From CAVXUB01 sp963764805 (GTDB lineage: Bacteria; Actinomycetota; Acidimicrobiia; Acidimicrobiales; Bog-793), in the NCBI GenBank assembly GCA_963764805.1, contig CAVXUB010000002.1:620001-684000 (forward strand): DNA of 64,000 nt, given 5' to 3'. A program made the translations under genes and the position numbers. The notes under the pieces are model-generated. The model was given only the letters and a program-made list of their open reading frames with translations, was not told where the DNA came from and did not search any database. Shown in pieces: positions 43,889-52,183 of the stretch. Positions within the stretch are counted from its first letter, which is position 1, and the number at the start of each line of letters is the position of its first letter.

Positions 43889-44644
43889 TCAGACAGGCAG
43901 TGTCGCCCAGGCGTCGGCCACGTCCCGCCGCCCAGTCAGCGAGAGCGCCTCGACCCCGATCCGGTTCCAGGTGAAGAGGTAGAGATCGGAAGCCGAGCCG
44001 ACGAGAACGGCGTCAGCGGGGCCTCGCCCCTCCCGCCACTCGAGACGGCCGCCGCCGACCTCCACGACCCATGCCTGATCGACGTCGGAGCATGCCAGGC
44101 AGAGTGAGCCGCCGAGAGCTGCGTCCGGCACCTCCGGCACGTCGCAGGCGAGGTGGACGTCGATGCGCTCGTCGATCCCGTCCACTGCGAGGACGGCCTC
44201 GACCCGAGCGGTCAGGCCAAGTGCCTGCTCGGCGTCGGCGCGATGCACAGCAGTCTCCAGCGCCATGCGCCTCGCCACCCACGCCGCCGTCTGGTCCTTC
44301 CCGGACCAGTTCCAGCAGACCCGCTCCGGGGGCGCCTGGCGGAGGTTTGCCAGCAGCCGCTCGGTTGCAGCCTCCAGCATCGTGGCTCGCGACTCGACCG
44401 CCGCGCCCGGCGGCACCTCGGGCTCCGAAGGCTCTGTCGGCGTCTCGCTGGCGGCCTCCAGCTGGGTCGCCCAGAAGTTGTGAACGTGCGCCAGATGGTC
44501 GAGCAGGTCGGCAAGTGACCACTCGGGGCAGTTCGGCACCTGCGGGTTGGCGCCGCCGCTTGACCCCCGTGCGAGCTCGCAGGCAAGCACGGTGTCCGCC
44601 CCGATGTGATCGAGGTACCCCTCGTGGTCCAGCTGGACGCTCAC
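43889..44644 (-). CDS. Maleylpyruvate isomerase-family (mycothiol-dependent enzyme fold) protein
   Basis: 251 residues. The N-terminal DinB-like four-helix bundle has the expected metal-binding pattern (CPEWSLADLLDHLAHVHNFW, later METAVHRADAEQALG with ALETAVHRAD), followed by the C-terminal MDMPI domain. The family includes mycothiol-dependent isomerases and thiol transferases, and mshC is only 3 kb upstream. The specific reaction is unknown. GTG 44644 overlaps the HIT gene stop as GTGA. Confidence 0.82.
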   Translation of the reverse strand: MSVQLDHEGYLDHIGADTVLACELARGSSGGANPQVPNCPEWSLADLLDHLAHVHNFWATQLEAASETPTEPSEPEVPPGAAVESRATMLEAATERLLANLRQAPPERVCWNWSGKDQTAAWVARRMALETAVHRADAEQALGLTARVEAVLAVDGIDERIDVHLACDVPEVPDAALGGSLCLACSDVDQAWVVEVGGGRLEWREGRGPADAVLVGSASDLYLFTWNRIGVEALSLTGRRDVADAWATLPV

Positions 44645-45180
44645 GACCGTCCCTCCCAGTTGTCTCGTAGCTTGCGCCAGGTGTCCTCCAGGGTCTCGGG
44701 CATCACCCGGACACCCGCCGCCGCGGTCATGAAGTTCGTGTCACCGACCCAGCGCGGCATCACGTGGACGTGCAGGTGGCCGGGGATCCCGGCGCCTGCT
44801 GCGCGGCCGAGGTTCATGCCGACGTTGAACCCGTCGGGCTTGTAGGCCGACCGCAGGGCTGCGACCGTGTCGGTCACCTGGGACCACATCTCGTCCCGTT
44901 CCGCCGTTTCGAGCTCGCCGAGGTCGCCGACGTGGCGGATCGGCATCACGAGGACGTGCCCGGTGGCGTAAGGGAAGGCGTTGAGGAGGACCGTGGTCAG
45001 CTCGCCCGCGTGCACCACGTGGCGCACCTCGTCGGCGGCCGAGGATGCGAGGATCCGGCAGAAGACGCAGCTCTCGCCCTCCCGGTCACCGACGGTCTCG
45101 ACCGGCTCGGGCGACTCGCCTGCCGCCACCGTCGAGACGTAGGCACTCCGCCAGCCCGCCCACAAGTTCTCCCAGCTCAC
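44641..45180 (-). CDS. HIT-family hydrolase/phosphorylase (Ap4A phosphorylase-like)
   Basis: 179 residues. The histidine triad is HLHVHVMPRW, preceded by the strongly conserved FNVGMNLGRAAGAGIPGH. A zinc-type CVFC lies near residue 40. The closest known relative by context and motifs is M. tuberculosis Rv2613c, which acts on diadenosine tetraphosphate and also sits directly after thrS and before pgsA. GTG 45180 follows the thrS stop by 2 nt, and the end overlaps the next gene, so thrS-HIT-mycothiol family form one operon. Confidence 0.87.
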   Translation of the reverse strand: MSWENLWAGWRSAYVSTVAAGESPEPVETVGDREGESCVFCRILASSAADEVRHVVHAGELTTVLLNAFPYATGHVLVMPIRHVGDLGELETAERDEMWSQVTDTVAALRSAYKPDGFNVGMNLGRAAGAGIPGHLHVHVMPRWVGDTNFMTAAAGVRVMPETLEDTWRKLRDNWEGRS

Positions 45181-45182
45181 GG

Positions 45183-47183
45183 TCAGCGGGCCGCCAGATC
45201 GGGACTCGACTTCGACGACACCTCGGCCAGCAGGCCGGAAAGGAACTGCGCCAGGGGCACGCCCCGCTGCGGTCTCTCCGAGCCGCGGGCGTTGACACCG
45301 ACGGTCCGCGCCTCCACGTCCTCGCCTCCGACGACCAGCACGTAGGGGATCTTGTCGAGCTTCGCCCGCCTCACACGGGCGCCGAGAGGCTCGTCGGCGT
45401 GGTCGATCTCCACCCGCAGCCCGGCCGCCGCCAGCTCGGCGACCACCTCGTCCCCATAGCTCCCGTGGTCGTCACGTACGGGGAGGACCTTGACCTGCAC
45501 CGGAGAGAGCCAGGTGGGGAAGGCGCCGGCGTAGTGCTCGGTGAGGATCCCGAAGAACCGCTCGATCGATCCGAAGAGCGCACGGTGGATCATGCGTGGG
45601 CGGTGCCGCTCGTTGTCCGGGCCGATGTAGCTGATGTCAAAACGCTGCGGCAGCTGGAAGTCCACCTGCAGAGTCGAGACCTGCCAGCGGCGGCCGATGG
45701 CGTCGCGAAGGTGGACGTCGATCTTGGGGGCGTAGAAGGCGCCCTCGCCCTCGGCGACGACGTAGGGGATGGAAGCGGCGTCGAGCGCCTCACGCAGCGC
45801 CGCCGTGGCGTCCTCCCACTCCTCCGGCTCCCCCACGAACTTCTCCGGCCTCGTCGCCAGCTCTGCCTCGAACTCGCTCAGCCCGAACGATCGCAGCACC
45901 TCCAGCACGAAGGCGAGCAGCGAGGTGAGCTCGCCCGCCAGCTGCTCGGGGGCGCAGAAGATGTGGCTGTCGTCCTGCGTGATGCCGCGTACCCGCGTCA
46001 GCCCGTGCAGCACACCGCTCCGCTCGAAACGGTACACAGTGCCGAACTCGAACAGCCTCATCGGAAGCTCGCGGTAAGAGCGCGTGCGGCTCTTGTAGAT
46101 CAGCACGTGCATGGGGCAGTTCATCGGCTTCGGGTAGTAGGTCGCACCCTCCATCTCCATCGGGGGGTACATGCCGTCGGCGTACCACTGGAGATGGCCG
46201 GAGGTCTCGAACAGCGTCGACTTCGCCAGGTGGGGAGTCCACACGAGCTGGTAGTCGTGCTGCTCGTGCATCCGCAGCGAGAAGTCCTGCATCAACTGCC
46301 TGACTAGAGCCCCCTTCGGGTGGAAGACGGGCAGGCCGCCTCCGATCTCCGGCGGGAAGTGGAACAGGTCGAGCTCGGCACCGATGCGGCGGTGATCGCG
46401 TCGCTCGGCCTCCTCGAGCCTGTGCAGGTGCTCGGCGAGTGCCGCCTCCGACTCCCAGGCGGTGCCGTAGATCCGCTGCAGCTGTGGCCGGCGCTCGTCG
46501 CCGCGCCAGTAGGCGCCGGCGACACGCATCAGCTTGAAGTGCCCGAGCCGAGCGGTGTCGGGAACGTGCGGCCCCCGGCACAGGTCTACGAAACCCTCAG
46601 AGTTGCGGTAGGTGCTGACCGCCGAGCTGCCCGCGGCGATCTCGCCCTCCAGCTCCTCGGCGTCGCCGGCGGACTGGGCGGCGCCGACGCCCTCGATGAT
46701 CTCGCGCTTGTAGGGCTGGTCGGCGAAGAGCTCGAGTCCTTCTTCGAGGGTGTGCTCCTCCCGTACGAACGGCTGTCCCTCGGCCACGATCTCGCGCATC
46801 CGTTGCTCGATCCGCGGCAGGTCCTCGTCGGTGAAGCGCGCCCCGCCCGGCAGCTCGAAGTCGTAGTAGAAGCCGTCCGCGATCGGGGGCCCGATCGCGA
46901 ACCGCGCCCCTGGCCACAGGTCGAGCACCGCCTGCGCCATGACGTGTGCGGTGGAGTGGCGAAGCACATGGCGGCCGGCCTCGCTGTCGCCGGTGACGAT
47001 CCGCACGCGTGACCGGTCGACCAGCGCCGACCCGAGGTCGACGAGATCGCCGTCGATCTCGGCGACGAGAGCTGCCGCCGCGAGCCGTGCTCCGATCCGT
47101 GCCGCCAGCTCAGCTGCGGTCGTGCCGGCCGGAAGACTGCGCGAAGACCCGTCCGGAAGGGTGATCGTGATCTCGGCCGGCAT
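45183..47183 (-). CDS. thrS: Threonyl-tRNA synthetase
   Basis: 666 residues, full length. It has an N-terminal TGS domain (ITITLPDGSSRSLPAGTTAAEL) and an editing domain with HSTAHVMAQAV and the conserved YYDFEL. The class II catalytic core has motif 2 (RLFEFGTVYRFERSGVLHGL) and zinc-ligand Cys in PMNCPMHVLIYKSRTRSYR. The C-terminal anticodon-binding domain (VKVLPVRDDHGSYGDEV) is complete. ATG 47183 starts at the usual point. mshC lies 52 nt upstream on the same strand. Confidence 0.96.
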   Translation of the reverse strand: MPAEITITLPDGSSRSLPAGTTAAELAARIGARLAAAALVAEIDGDLVDLGSALVDRSRVRIVTGDSEAGRHVLRHSTAHVMAQAVLDLWPGARFAIGPPIADGFYYDFELPGGARFTDEDLPRIEQRMREIVAEGQPFVREEHTLEEGLELFADQPYKREIIEGVGAAQSAGDAEELEGEIAAGSSAVSTYRNSEGFVDLCRGPHVPDTARLGHFKLMRVAGAYWRGDERRPQLQRIYGTAWESEAALAEHLHRLEEAERRDHRRIGAELDLFHFPPEIGGGLPVFHPKGALVRQLMQDFSLRMHEQHDYQLVWTPHLAKSTLFETSGHLQWYADGMYPPMEMEGATYYPKPMNCPMHVLIYKSRTRSYRELPMRLFEFGTVYRFERSGVLHGLTRVRGITQDDSHIFCAPEQLAGELTSLLAFVLEVLRSFGLSEFEAELATRPEKFVGEPEEWEDATAALREALDAASIPYVVAEGEGAFYAPKIDVHLRDAIGRRWQVSTLQVDFQLPQRFDISYIGPDNERHRPRMIHRALFGSIERFFGILTEHYAGAFPTWLSPVQVKVLPVRDDHGSYGDEVVAELAAAGLRVEIDHADEPLGARVRRAKLDKIPYVLVVGGEDVEARTVGVNARGSERPQRGVPLAQFLSGLLAEVSSKSSPDLAAR

Positions 47184-47235
47184 GTCTAAGGGTCCTCCAG
47201 GGTGTGCGGAGCGGGTGGCCGGAGAAGCCTAGGGG

Positions 47236-48352
47236 CTACCAGCCCGCGCCGAGAAGCGACGCCGCCCCTCGTACGCCTTCGCCTCGCGTGCACGCTGCGT
47301 CGATCGCCTCGATCGCGCCGGGCGTGTCTAGGTCGTCGTCGAGGCAGGCGCGCACCGTCTCTAGCGGACCTTCGCCGTCCCCGTTGGCGAGCCACCGCGC
47401 CAGCCGTTCGTCAGCTGCCGCCATCGCCTTGTCGGTCCATTCCCAGGAGGACCTGTAGTGATGACCGATGATCGCCAGGCGTATCGCAGCCGGCTCGTGC
47501 GAAGCCAGCAGGTCGCGTACGAAGACGAGGTTCCCGAGCGACTTCGACATCTTGACGCCGTCCAGGCAGACCATCCCGGCGTGCACCCAGTGCTTGACGA
47601 AGCGCGAGCCTGTCGCCGATTCCGACTGCGCCGCTTCGCACTCGTGGTGGGGGAAGATCAGGTCGGACCCGCCGCCGTGGATGTCGATGGTCTCGCCGAG
47701 CTCCCTGAGCGCCAGCGCCGAGCACTCGATGTGCCAGCCAGGGCGCCCCCGCCCCCAGAGCGACTCCCAGGCCGGCTCGTCCGGCAGCGACGGCTGCCAG
47801 AGCACGAAGTCGAGCGGGTCCTGCTTCATCGGGTCGTCGGGGTTGCCACCCCGCTCCGCCGCCAGGCTCAGCATCTCGTCCCGCTCCAGATGGCTCACCT
47901 GGCCGAAGTCGGCGAAGGAGGAGACGTCGAAGTAGACCGCGCCGCCCGACTCGTAGGCGTGCCCGTTGGCCAGGACCATTCCGATGAAACCGAGGATGTC
48001 CGGTATCGCGGAGGTGGCCCGCGGCTCGCTGTACACGGGGAGCAGCCCGAGCGCCCGCATGTCCGAGTCGAACAGGGCCATCTCCTCGGCCGCCAGGTCC
48101 AGGTAGTGCACGCCGAGCTGGCGGGCTTTGCGGAGGATGTCGTCGTCGACGTCGGTCACGTTGCGCACGCACTTGACGTGGTGACCGAGATCGATCAGCC
48201 GTCGTTGGAGCACGTCGTAGGCGAGGTAGGTGGCGGCGTGCCCGAGATGGGCGGAGTCGTAGGGCGTGATCCCGCAGGTGTACATGCGGACCGATCGGGC
48301 CCGCCTCGAGGGGGACCACTTCCCGGCGGGCCGTGTCGTAGAGGCGGATCAC
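47236..48352 (-). pseudogene. mshC: Mycothiol cysteine ligase MshC, one frame break near the N-terminus
   Basis: MshC joins cysteine to GlcN-inositol with ATP in mycothiol synthesis. The gene begins at GTG 48352, overlapping npdG by 4 nt, with VIRLYDTARREVVPLEAGPI, the MshC N-terminus. The frame must shift by one base at about 48284-48292 to continue as MYTCGITPYDSAHLGHAATY. That stretch contains the zinc Cys and the HIGH-like site, and is characteristic of MshC rather than cysteinyl-tRNA synthetase. The class I KMSKS motif (GVKMSKSLGNL) and the zinc-site WHIECSALA are intact, as is the short C-terminus. If read only from the internal ATG, it would lack about 25 residues. Confidence 0.85.
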
Positions 48353-49011
48353 GCGTCCCGGCCGAGCCCGGTGAGGCGGATGCTGGCGTGCGCCTTGTGG
48401 CGGACGTTGACACCTAGGAGGACGGCGGTGAAGGCCTCCACCGCCCCGCAGGCGGACAGCGAGCCGGCGGCCACCGCCCTCAGCCCTTCCATCCGTTCGA
48501 CCAGCCGGGAGGCGGCCTCCATGGCGACCTCGTCGTCGGCGCAGACGAGCACGTCGGCTTCGATCGGTTTGTCGAGCGCCGCCAGGGAACGGGCCGGCAG
48601 ATGGTGGAAGGCGCCTGCCACCCGTGAGCCGGGCAGCGCGGACTGCAGAGCGGCGGCGACAGAGCCGCGGGCGGGGATCAGCGGCTGGAACTCGTCGCCC
48701 ACCTTGGCCAGCGCATTGGCCATCGAGACGACCACCTTCTCCTCCATCGCCTTGGCCAGCGGTCGAACGGTGGACACGGCCGCATCCCATGGGGTCGCCA
48801 CGACGATCAGGTCTGCGGCAGCACAGCCGTCGTTGTCGGCGCCCGTGACGGCGAGACTCCTGCCCTTCCATCGCTCGACGAGCTCGGCGGCAGCCTCCTC
48901 GCCCCGCTCGGCAGATCGCGAACCGATCGCCACGGTGGCGCCGCTCGCCGCCAGCCGAGCTGCGAGCGCCTTGCCCGCCGGCCCGGTGCCCCCGAGGATC
49001 CCTACGTCCAT
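48349..49011 (-). CDS. npdG: NADPH:F420 oxidoreductase
   Basis: 220 residues. It transfers hydride between NADPH and coenzyme F420. The N-terminal NADP motif is VGILGGTGPAGKALAARLA with IGSRSAERG after strand two. The F420-side segments VVVATPWDAA, VSMANAL and VAGAFHHLPA are typical of the Fno/NpdG family. ATG 49011 begins the conserved sequence (MDVGILGG). It fits with fbiC in the same window. Its stop overlaps mshC, linking two low-molecular-weight redox systems in one transcript. Confidence 0.9.
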   Translation of the reverse strand: MDVGILGGTGPAGKALAARLAASGATVAIGSRSAERGEEAAAELVERWKGRSLAVTGADNDGCAAADLIVVATPWDAAVSTVRPLAKAMEEKVVVSMANALAKVGDEFQPLIPARGSVAAALQSALPGSRVAGAFHHLPARSLAALDKPIEADVLVCADDEVAMEAASRLVERMEGLRAVAAGSLSACGAVEAFTAVLLGVNVRHKAHASIRLTGLGRDA

Positions 49012-49066
49012 CTTCGGCCCACTGGCTCTCGTGCCGGCGCCGCTCGTGAAATCCCCCCTTGGACGG

Positions 49067-50026
49067 TCACGACGAGAGCTTGTCGAGCCGGTTGAGGGTC
49101 TCCGCGTCGAGGCGGGCGGCGACCTCCACAGCACCGAGGTTCTCTCGCACCTGGCCGACACTGCTCGCCCCGGTGATCACGCTCGACACCAGCGGGTTAG
49201 CGGTGCACCAGGCGATCGCCAGCTGTGCCGGAGTGCAGCCGAGCTCGCCGGCGATCTCCAGGAGACCGGGTACCACCTGCTGGTGCCTCGGGTTGTCGAG
49301 AGCGCTGCGCAGCCACTCATATCCCGGGAGGTTGACGCGGCTGGACGCCGGCACGCCGTTGAGGTACTTGCCCGTGAGCACGCCCGAGGCGAGCGGGCTC
49401 CATGTGGTCAGGCCGATCCCGTACTCGTCGCAGACGGGAGCGAGGTTCTTCTCGACGTTCTCGCGGTGGATGAGGCTGTACTGCGGCTGCTCGACGACGG
49501 GCTTGCGCAGGTGGTGCCGCTCGGCGATCTCGACGGCGGCGCGGATCTCCTCGGGCGACCACTCCGAGGTCCCCCAGTAGAGCGCCTTGCCCGACGTGAC
49601 GATGTCGTGCATCGCCCACACCGTCTCCTCGATCGGAGTCTCCGGATCCGGGCGATGGCAGTAGACGAGATCGACGAAGTCCAGCCCGAAACGCTCCAGG
49701 GAGCCCTCCACCGCCTGCAGCAGGTACTTGCGGTTGAGCGTGTTGCGGGTGTTGACCCCTTCGTGGATGCCCCAGAAGTACTTGCTGGAGACGATGAAGT
49801 CCTGGCGGGGCCAGCCGAGGCGGCCGAGGACGCGGCCCATGATCCGTTCCGACTCGCCGCCGGCGTAGGACTCGGCGTTGTCGAAGAAGTTCACGCCACC
49901 CTCGAATGCCGCCTGCATGCAGTCAGCCGCCAGCCCGTCGTCTAGCTGGCTCCCGAAGGTGACCCAGGAGCCGAAGCTGAGCACGCTCACCTTCAGGCCG
50001 GCTTGGCCAAGTCGTCGATATTCCAT
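49067..50026 (-). CDS. Aldo/keto reductase (voltage-gated K+ channel beta-subunit type)
   Basis: 319 residues, TIM-barrel NADPH-dependent oxidoreductase. The catalytic tetrad region is visible as FFDNAESYAGGESERIMG (Asp/Tyr), the Lys in IVSSKYFWG and the His in DLVYCHRPDP. The cofactor loop is TTWSPLASGVLTGKY and the C-terminal signature SSVITGASSVGQVREN. The sequence type resembles YghZ/KvBeta reductases of methylglyoxal and other aldehydes. The substrate is unknown. It is divergent from the SCO6745-like gene, with 36 nt between the starts. Confidence 0.88.
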   Translation of the reverse strand: MEYRRLGQAGLKVSVLSFGSWVTFGSQLDDGLAADCMQAAFEGGVNFFDNAESYAGGESERIMGRVLGRLGWPRQDFIVSSKYFWGIHEGVNTRNTLNRKYLLQAVEGSLERFGLDFVDLVYCHRPDPETPIEETVWAMHDIVTSGKALYWGTSEWSPEEIRAAVEIAERHHLRKPVVEQPQYSLIHRENVEKNLAPVCDEYGIGLTTWSPLASGVLTGKYLNGVPASSRVNLPGYEWLRSALDNPRHQQVVPGLLEIAGELGCTPAQLAIAWCTANPLVSSVITGASSVGQVRENLGAVEVAARLDAETLNRLDKLSS

Positions 50027-50062
50027 GGGCGCATGCTAATGGGGGGAGTAGCTTCTGCGGCC

Positions 50063-50932
50063 GTGGATCCACATCTGGCACGCCGCTGCTGGCGGCTTCT
50101 GGAGCCGGTGCACTCCCTCGTCTACTTCGCACGCGAGGGCGTGTCCCGCTATGGCGAGCTCGGGATCGAAGACCGCTCGATGGCGTACTTCGGGACGAGG
50201 GCGGCGCCGATGGGAGCGGTGGGAGCAGAGATGGTGATCGCCACCTTCTTCAACTTCTCACCCGACCTGGTGCGCGCCCACGTGCCCGCGGTCTGGGAGA
50301 TCGCATCACCGGCGGCTCTCACCGAAGCGAGGCTGGAGGTCGTGGACGCCGCCATGCGCAGAGCGCTGCCGGCCGAAATGCTCCGATCGCCCGAGATGCT
50401 CGAGCTGTCGGCGCTGGCACGCCGAGCGGCTGAAGCGGCGGCCGGACATCTCGGGGGGCGTCCGTTGTTCGCCTCGTACACCAGGCTCGAGTGGCCGGAC
50501 GAACCGCATCTCGTGTTGTGGCACGCACAGACGCTGCTGAGGGAGTTTCGAGGAGATGCTCACGTGGCGGCCCTGGTGCTGGAGGGACTGGACGGCGTCG
50601 AGGCGCTGGTGTCGCATGCCGCCGCCGATCCGAGCACTGCGTTCCTCCTCCGCCCGACCCGCGCCTGGCCGGAGGGCGAGTGGCAGGCGGCGATCGACCG
50701 CCTGCGCTGGCGCGGCATCCTCGGTCCCGATCCCGATCCCGTCTTCACGCCGGCCGGCGTCGCGCAGCGCGATCGCCTGGAGGCACGCACCGACGAAGCG
50801 AGCGTGATCGCCTACTCCGCATTGGGGGACGGAGGGTGCGACCGCCTCTGCGCCTTGGCTCGCCCCGTCTCCCGGGCCGTGGTCGACGCCGGGTTGCTGA
50901 AGATGGACTCAGCCACTTTCCTTTCAGCCTGA
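50063..50932 (+). CDS. SCO6745-family conserved protein
   Basis: 289 residues from GTG 50063, matching the family-like N-terminus VDPHLARRCWRLLEPVHSLVYF. An in-frame ATG at 50039 would add eight residues and has no better ribosome site. Typical segments are YFGTRAAPMGAVGAEMVIATFFNFSP, LVLWHAQTLLREFRGDAHVAAL and the C-terminal helix-rich region. The family is widespread in actinobacteria and is sometimes described as helix-turn-helix-like. I know of no established function. It ends on a small perfect hairpin. Confidence 0.75.
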   Translation: MDPHLARRCWRLLEPVHSLVYFAREGVSRYGELGIEDRSMAYFGTRAAPMGAVGAEMVIATFFNFSPDLVRAHVPAVWEIASPAALTEARLEVVDAAMRRALPAEMLRSPEMLELSALARRAAEAAAGHLGGRPLFASYTRLEWPDEPHLVLWHAQTLLREFRGDAHVAALVLEGLDGVEALVSHAAADPSTAFLLRPTRAWPEGEWQAAIDRLRWRGILGPDPDPVFTPAGVAQRDRLEARTDEASVIAYSALGDGGCDRLCALARPVSRAVVDAGLLKMDSATFLSA

Positions 50933-50936
50933 AAGG
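50920..50936. terminator. Short perfect hairpin over the SCO6745-family stop codon
   Basis: CCTTTCAGCCTGAAAGG is an 8-bp perfect inverted repeat around a single C, and contains the TGA at 50930-50932. There is no T-run behind it. It may contribute to termination or mRNA 3' protection. Confidence 0.35.
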
Positions 50937-51419
50937 ACGGCTGCGACAAGGAGAGCACCTGCTTGTGCGGCACGTAACGCTGCGATCGGTGTCGCGGCGG
51001 CCTTCCTTTGGGGCAACGCTGCTTTCTTGGCTGCCTTCGCCACGGAAATCGTCGCATGCATACATTGCATGAGAGGATTCACAGCCCTGAGGGGCAGAAC
51101 CCGACGAGGAGTGTTCGGCTACTCACTGTGTGTGATCTAAACGATCAGTCAGTTCTTGACAGAGCCCGGGTCAGAGACGACCATCACTTTGCTTGCTGAG
51201 ATGACTGGGGGTCAGCAAGCGCCAATTGACAGCGACGTCAAACGGAGGAAGTTGCCGCATGCCTTGAGTTCGACGGGCTGCAACTGCTGACGGGAGACGG
51301 TGTCGAAGGCGCGGCGACTTGGAGCGGTGCCGGCGGCACAGCAGGATCCTCGAAAGAGGCGACGGAGGGCGGGGGCGCGCTGGGGGCGTCCCCGCCCTCT
51401 TCACTCTGCAACCGACCTT
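50933..51419. other. Long intergenic region with no recognisable gene
   Basis: About 490 nt separate the SCO6745-like gene from the convergent HAD gene. Its base composition is lower in GC than the flanks, and the short open frames do not resemble proteins. The only structured element seen is the 9-bp inverted repeat at 51191-51220. It could be a decayed gene or a site of past insertion. Confidence 0.5.
51191..51220. terminator. 9-bp perfect inverted repeat, possible bidirectional terminator
   Basis: GCTTGCTGA at 51191-51199 pairs exactly with TCAGCAAGC at 51212-51220 across a 12-nt loop. It lies between two convergent genes, where a terminator is expected. No T-tract follows on either strand, so the assignment is tentative. 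Confidence 0.4.
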
Positions 51420-52142
51420 TCAATCGAGACCGAGCAGCGCCGGCAGCTCCGCGAGGGCGTCGATGTGACGGTGCGAGCCCGGCTCGGAGCAGAACCCGAA
51501 CGGGTCGATGTGCACCGGGTGCAGGCCCGCCGCCTCTGCTCCCCGCACGTCGAAACACACCGTGTCGCCCACGTACACGCACCGCTCCGGCTCGACGCCG
51601 AGGGCGTCGAGGGCGAAGGTGAAGATCGCCGGGTCGGGCTTCTGCACGCCGACCACCGCCGAGTCCACCACCACTACCGCCCTCGCCACGTCGACCCCGC
51701 CGACCGAGCAGATCCCGTGCCCGTCCAGCACCGCCTCGATGGTGCCGTCGGCGTTGGAGACGACTGCAAACGGGCATCCATGGCTCTCGAGCTTGCGGAG
51801 CACCGAGGCGACGCCTTCCACCGGGACGTAGGGGGAGCTCACGTAGACCTGTTCCAGCGCCTCTGCCGCCATCTCGATGAGGTCGTCCGGCACGCCCAGC
51901 TCACGCGCCATCCGCCTGTTGGCGCCGATCCAATCGGGAGTCTCACCTGCTGTCAGCCGGTCGAGATCCGAGAGCACGGCGAGCTCTGCCATACCGGCGA
52001 AGTGCCCCCGATGACAGGAGATGTCGTCCGGTTCGATGCCGAGCGGCATCAGCACGCGGCGCATCTCGGCAGGATCTGGCATCAACAGCACGCCACCCGC
52101 GTCGAGGACGACCGCGTCGATCTCGATGCCGTCGAGGAGCAC
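51420..52142 (-). CDS. HAD-superfamily hydrolase (phosphatase-like)
   Basis: 240 residues. Motif I is VVLDAGGVLL, with the Asp nucleophile but Gly at the usual second Asp (the DxGGV variant seen in many class IA HADs). Motif II is FAVVSNAD, motif III the Lys in GVQKPDPAIF, and motif IV YVGDTVCFDVRGAEAAGL. A helical cap domain lies between motifs I and II. It probably acts on a phosphorylated small molecule; the substrate is unknown. GTG 52142 is the start, divergent from ndh 41 nt away. Confidence 0.85.
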   Translation of the reverse strand: MLLDGIEIDAVVLDAGGVLLMPDPAEMRRVLMPLGIEPDDISCHRGHFAGMAELAVLSDLDRLTAGETPDWIGANRRMARELGVPDDLIEMAAEALEQVYVSSPYVPVEGVASVLRKLESHGCPFAVVSNADGTIEAVLDGHGICSVGGVDVARAVVVVDSAVVGVQKPDPAIFTFALDALGVEPERCVYVGDTVCFDVRGAEAAGLHPVHIDPFGFCSEPGSHRHIDALAELPALLGLD

Positions 52143-52183
52143 GCACCGAGACTAATTGCCGGACCCCGGGTAGGGTCGGGTCG

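Noticed and set aside
47236..48285. Cysteinyl-tRNA synthetase (cysS) for the gene at 47.2-48.3 kb
   Set aside because: The TPYDSAHLGHAATY motif and the short C-terminus are characteristic of MshC, and other mycothiol-linked genes are nearby.
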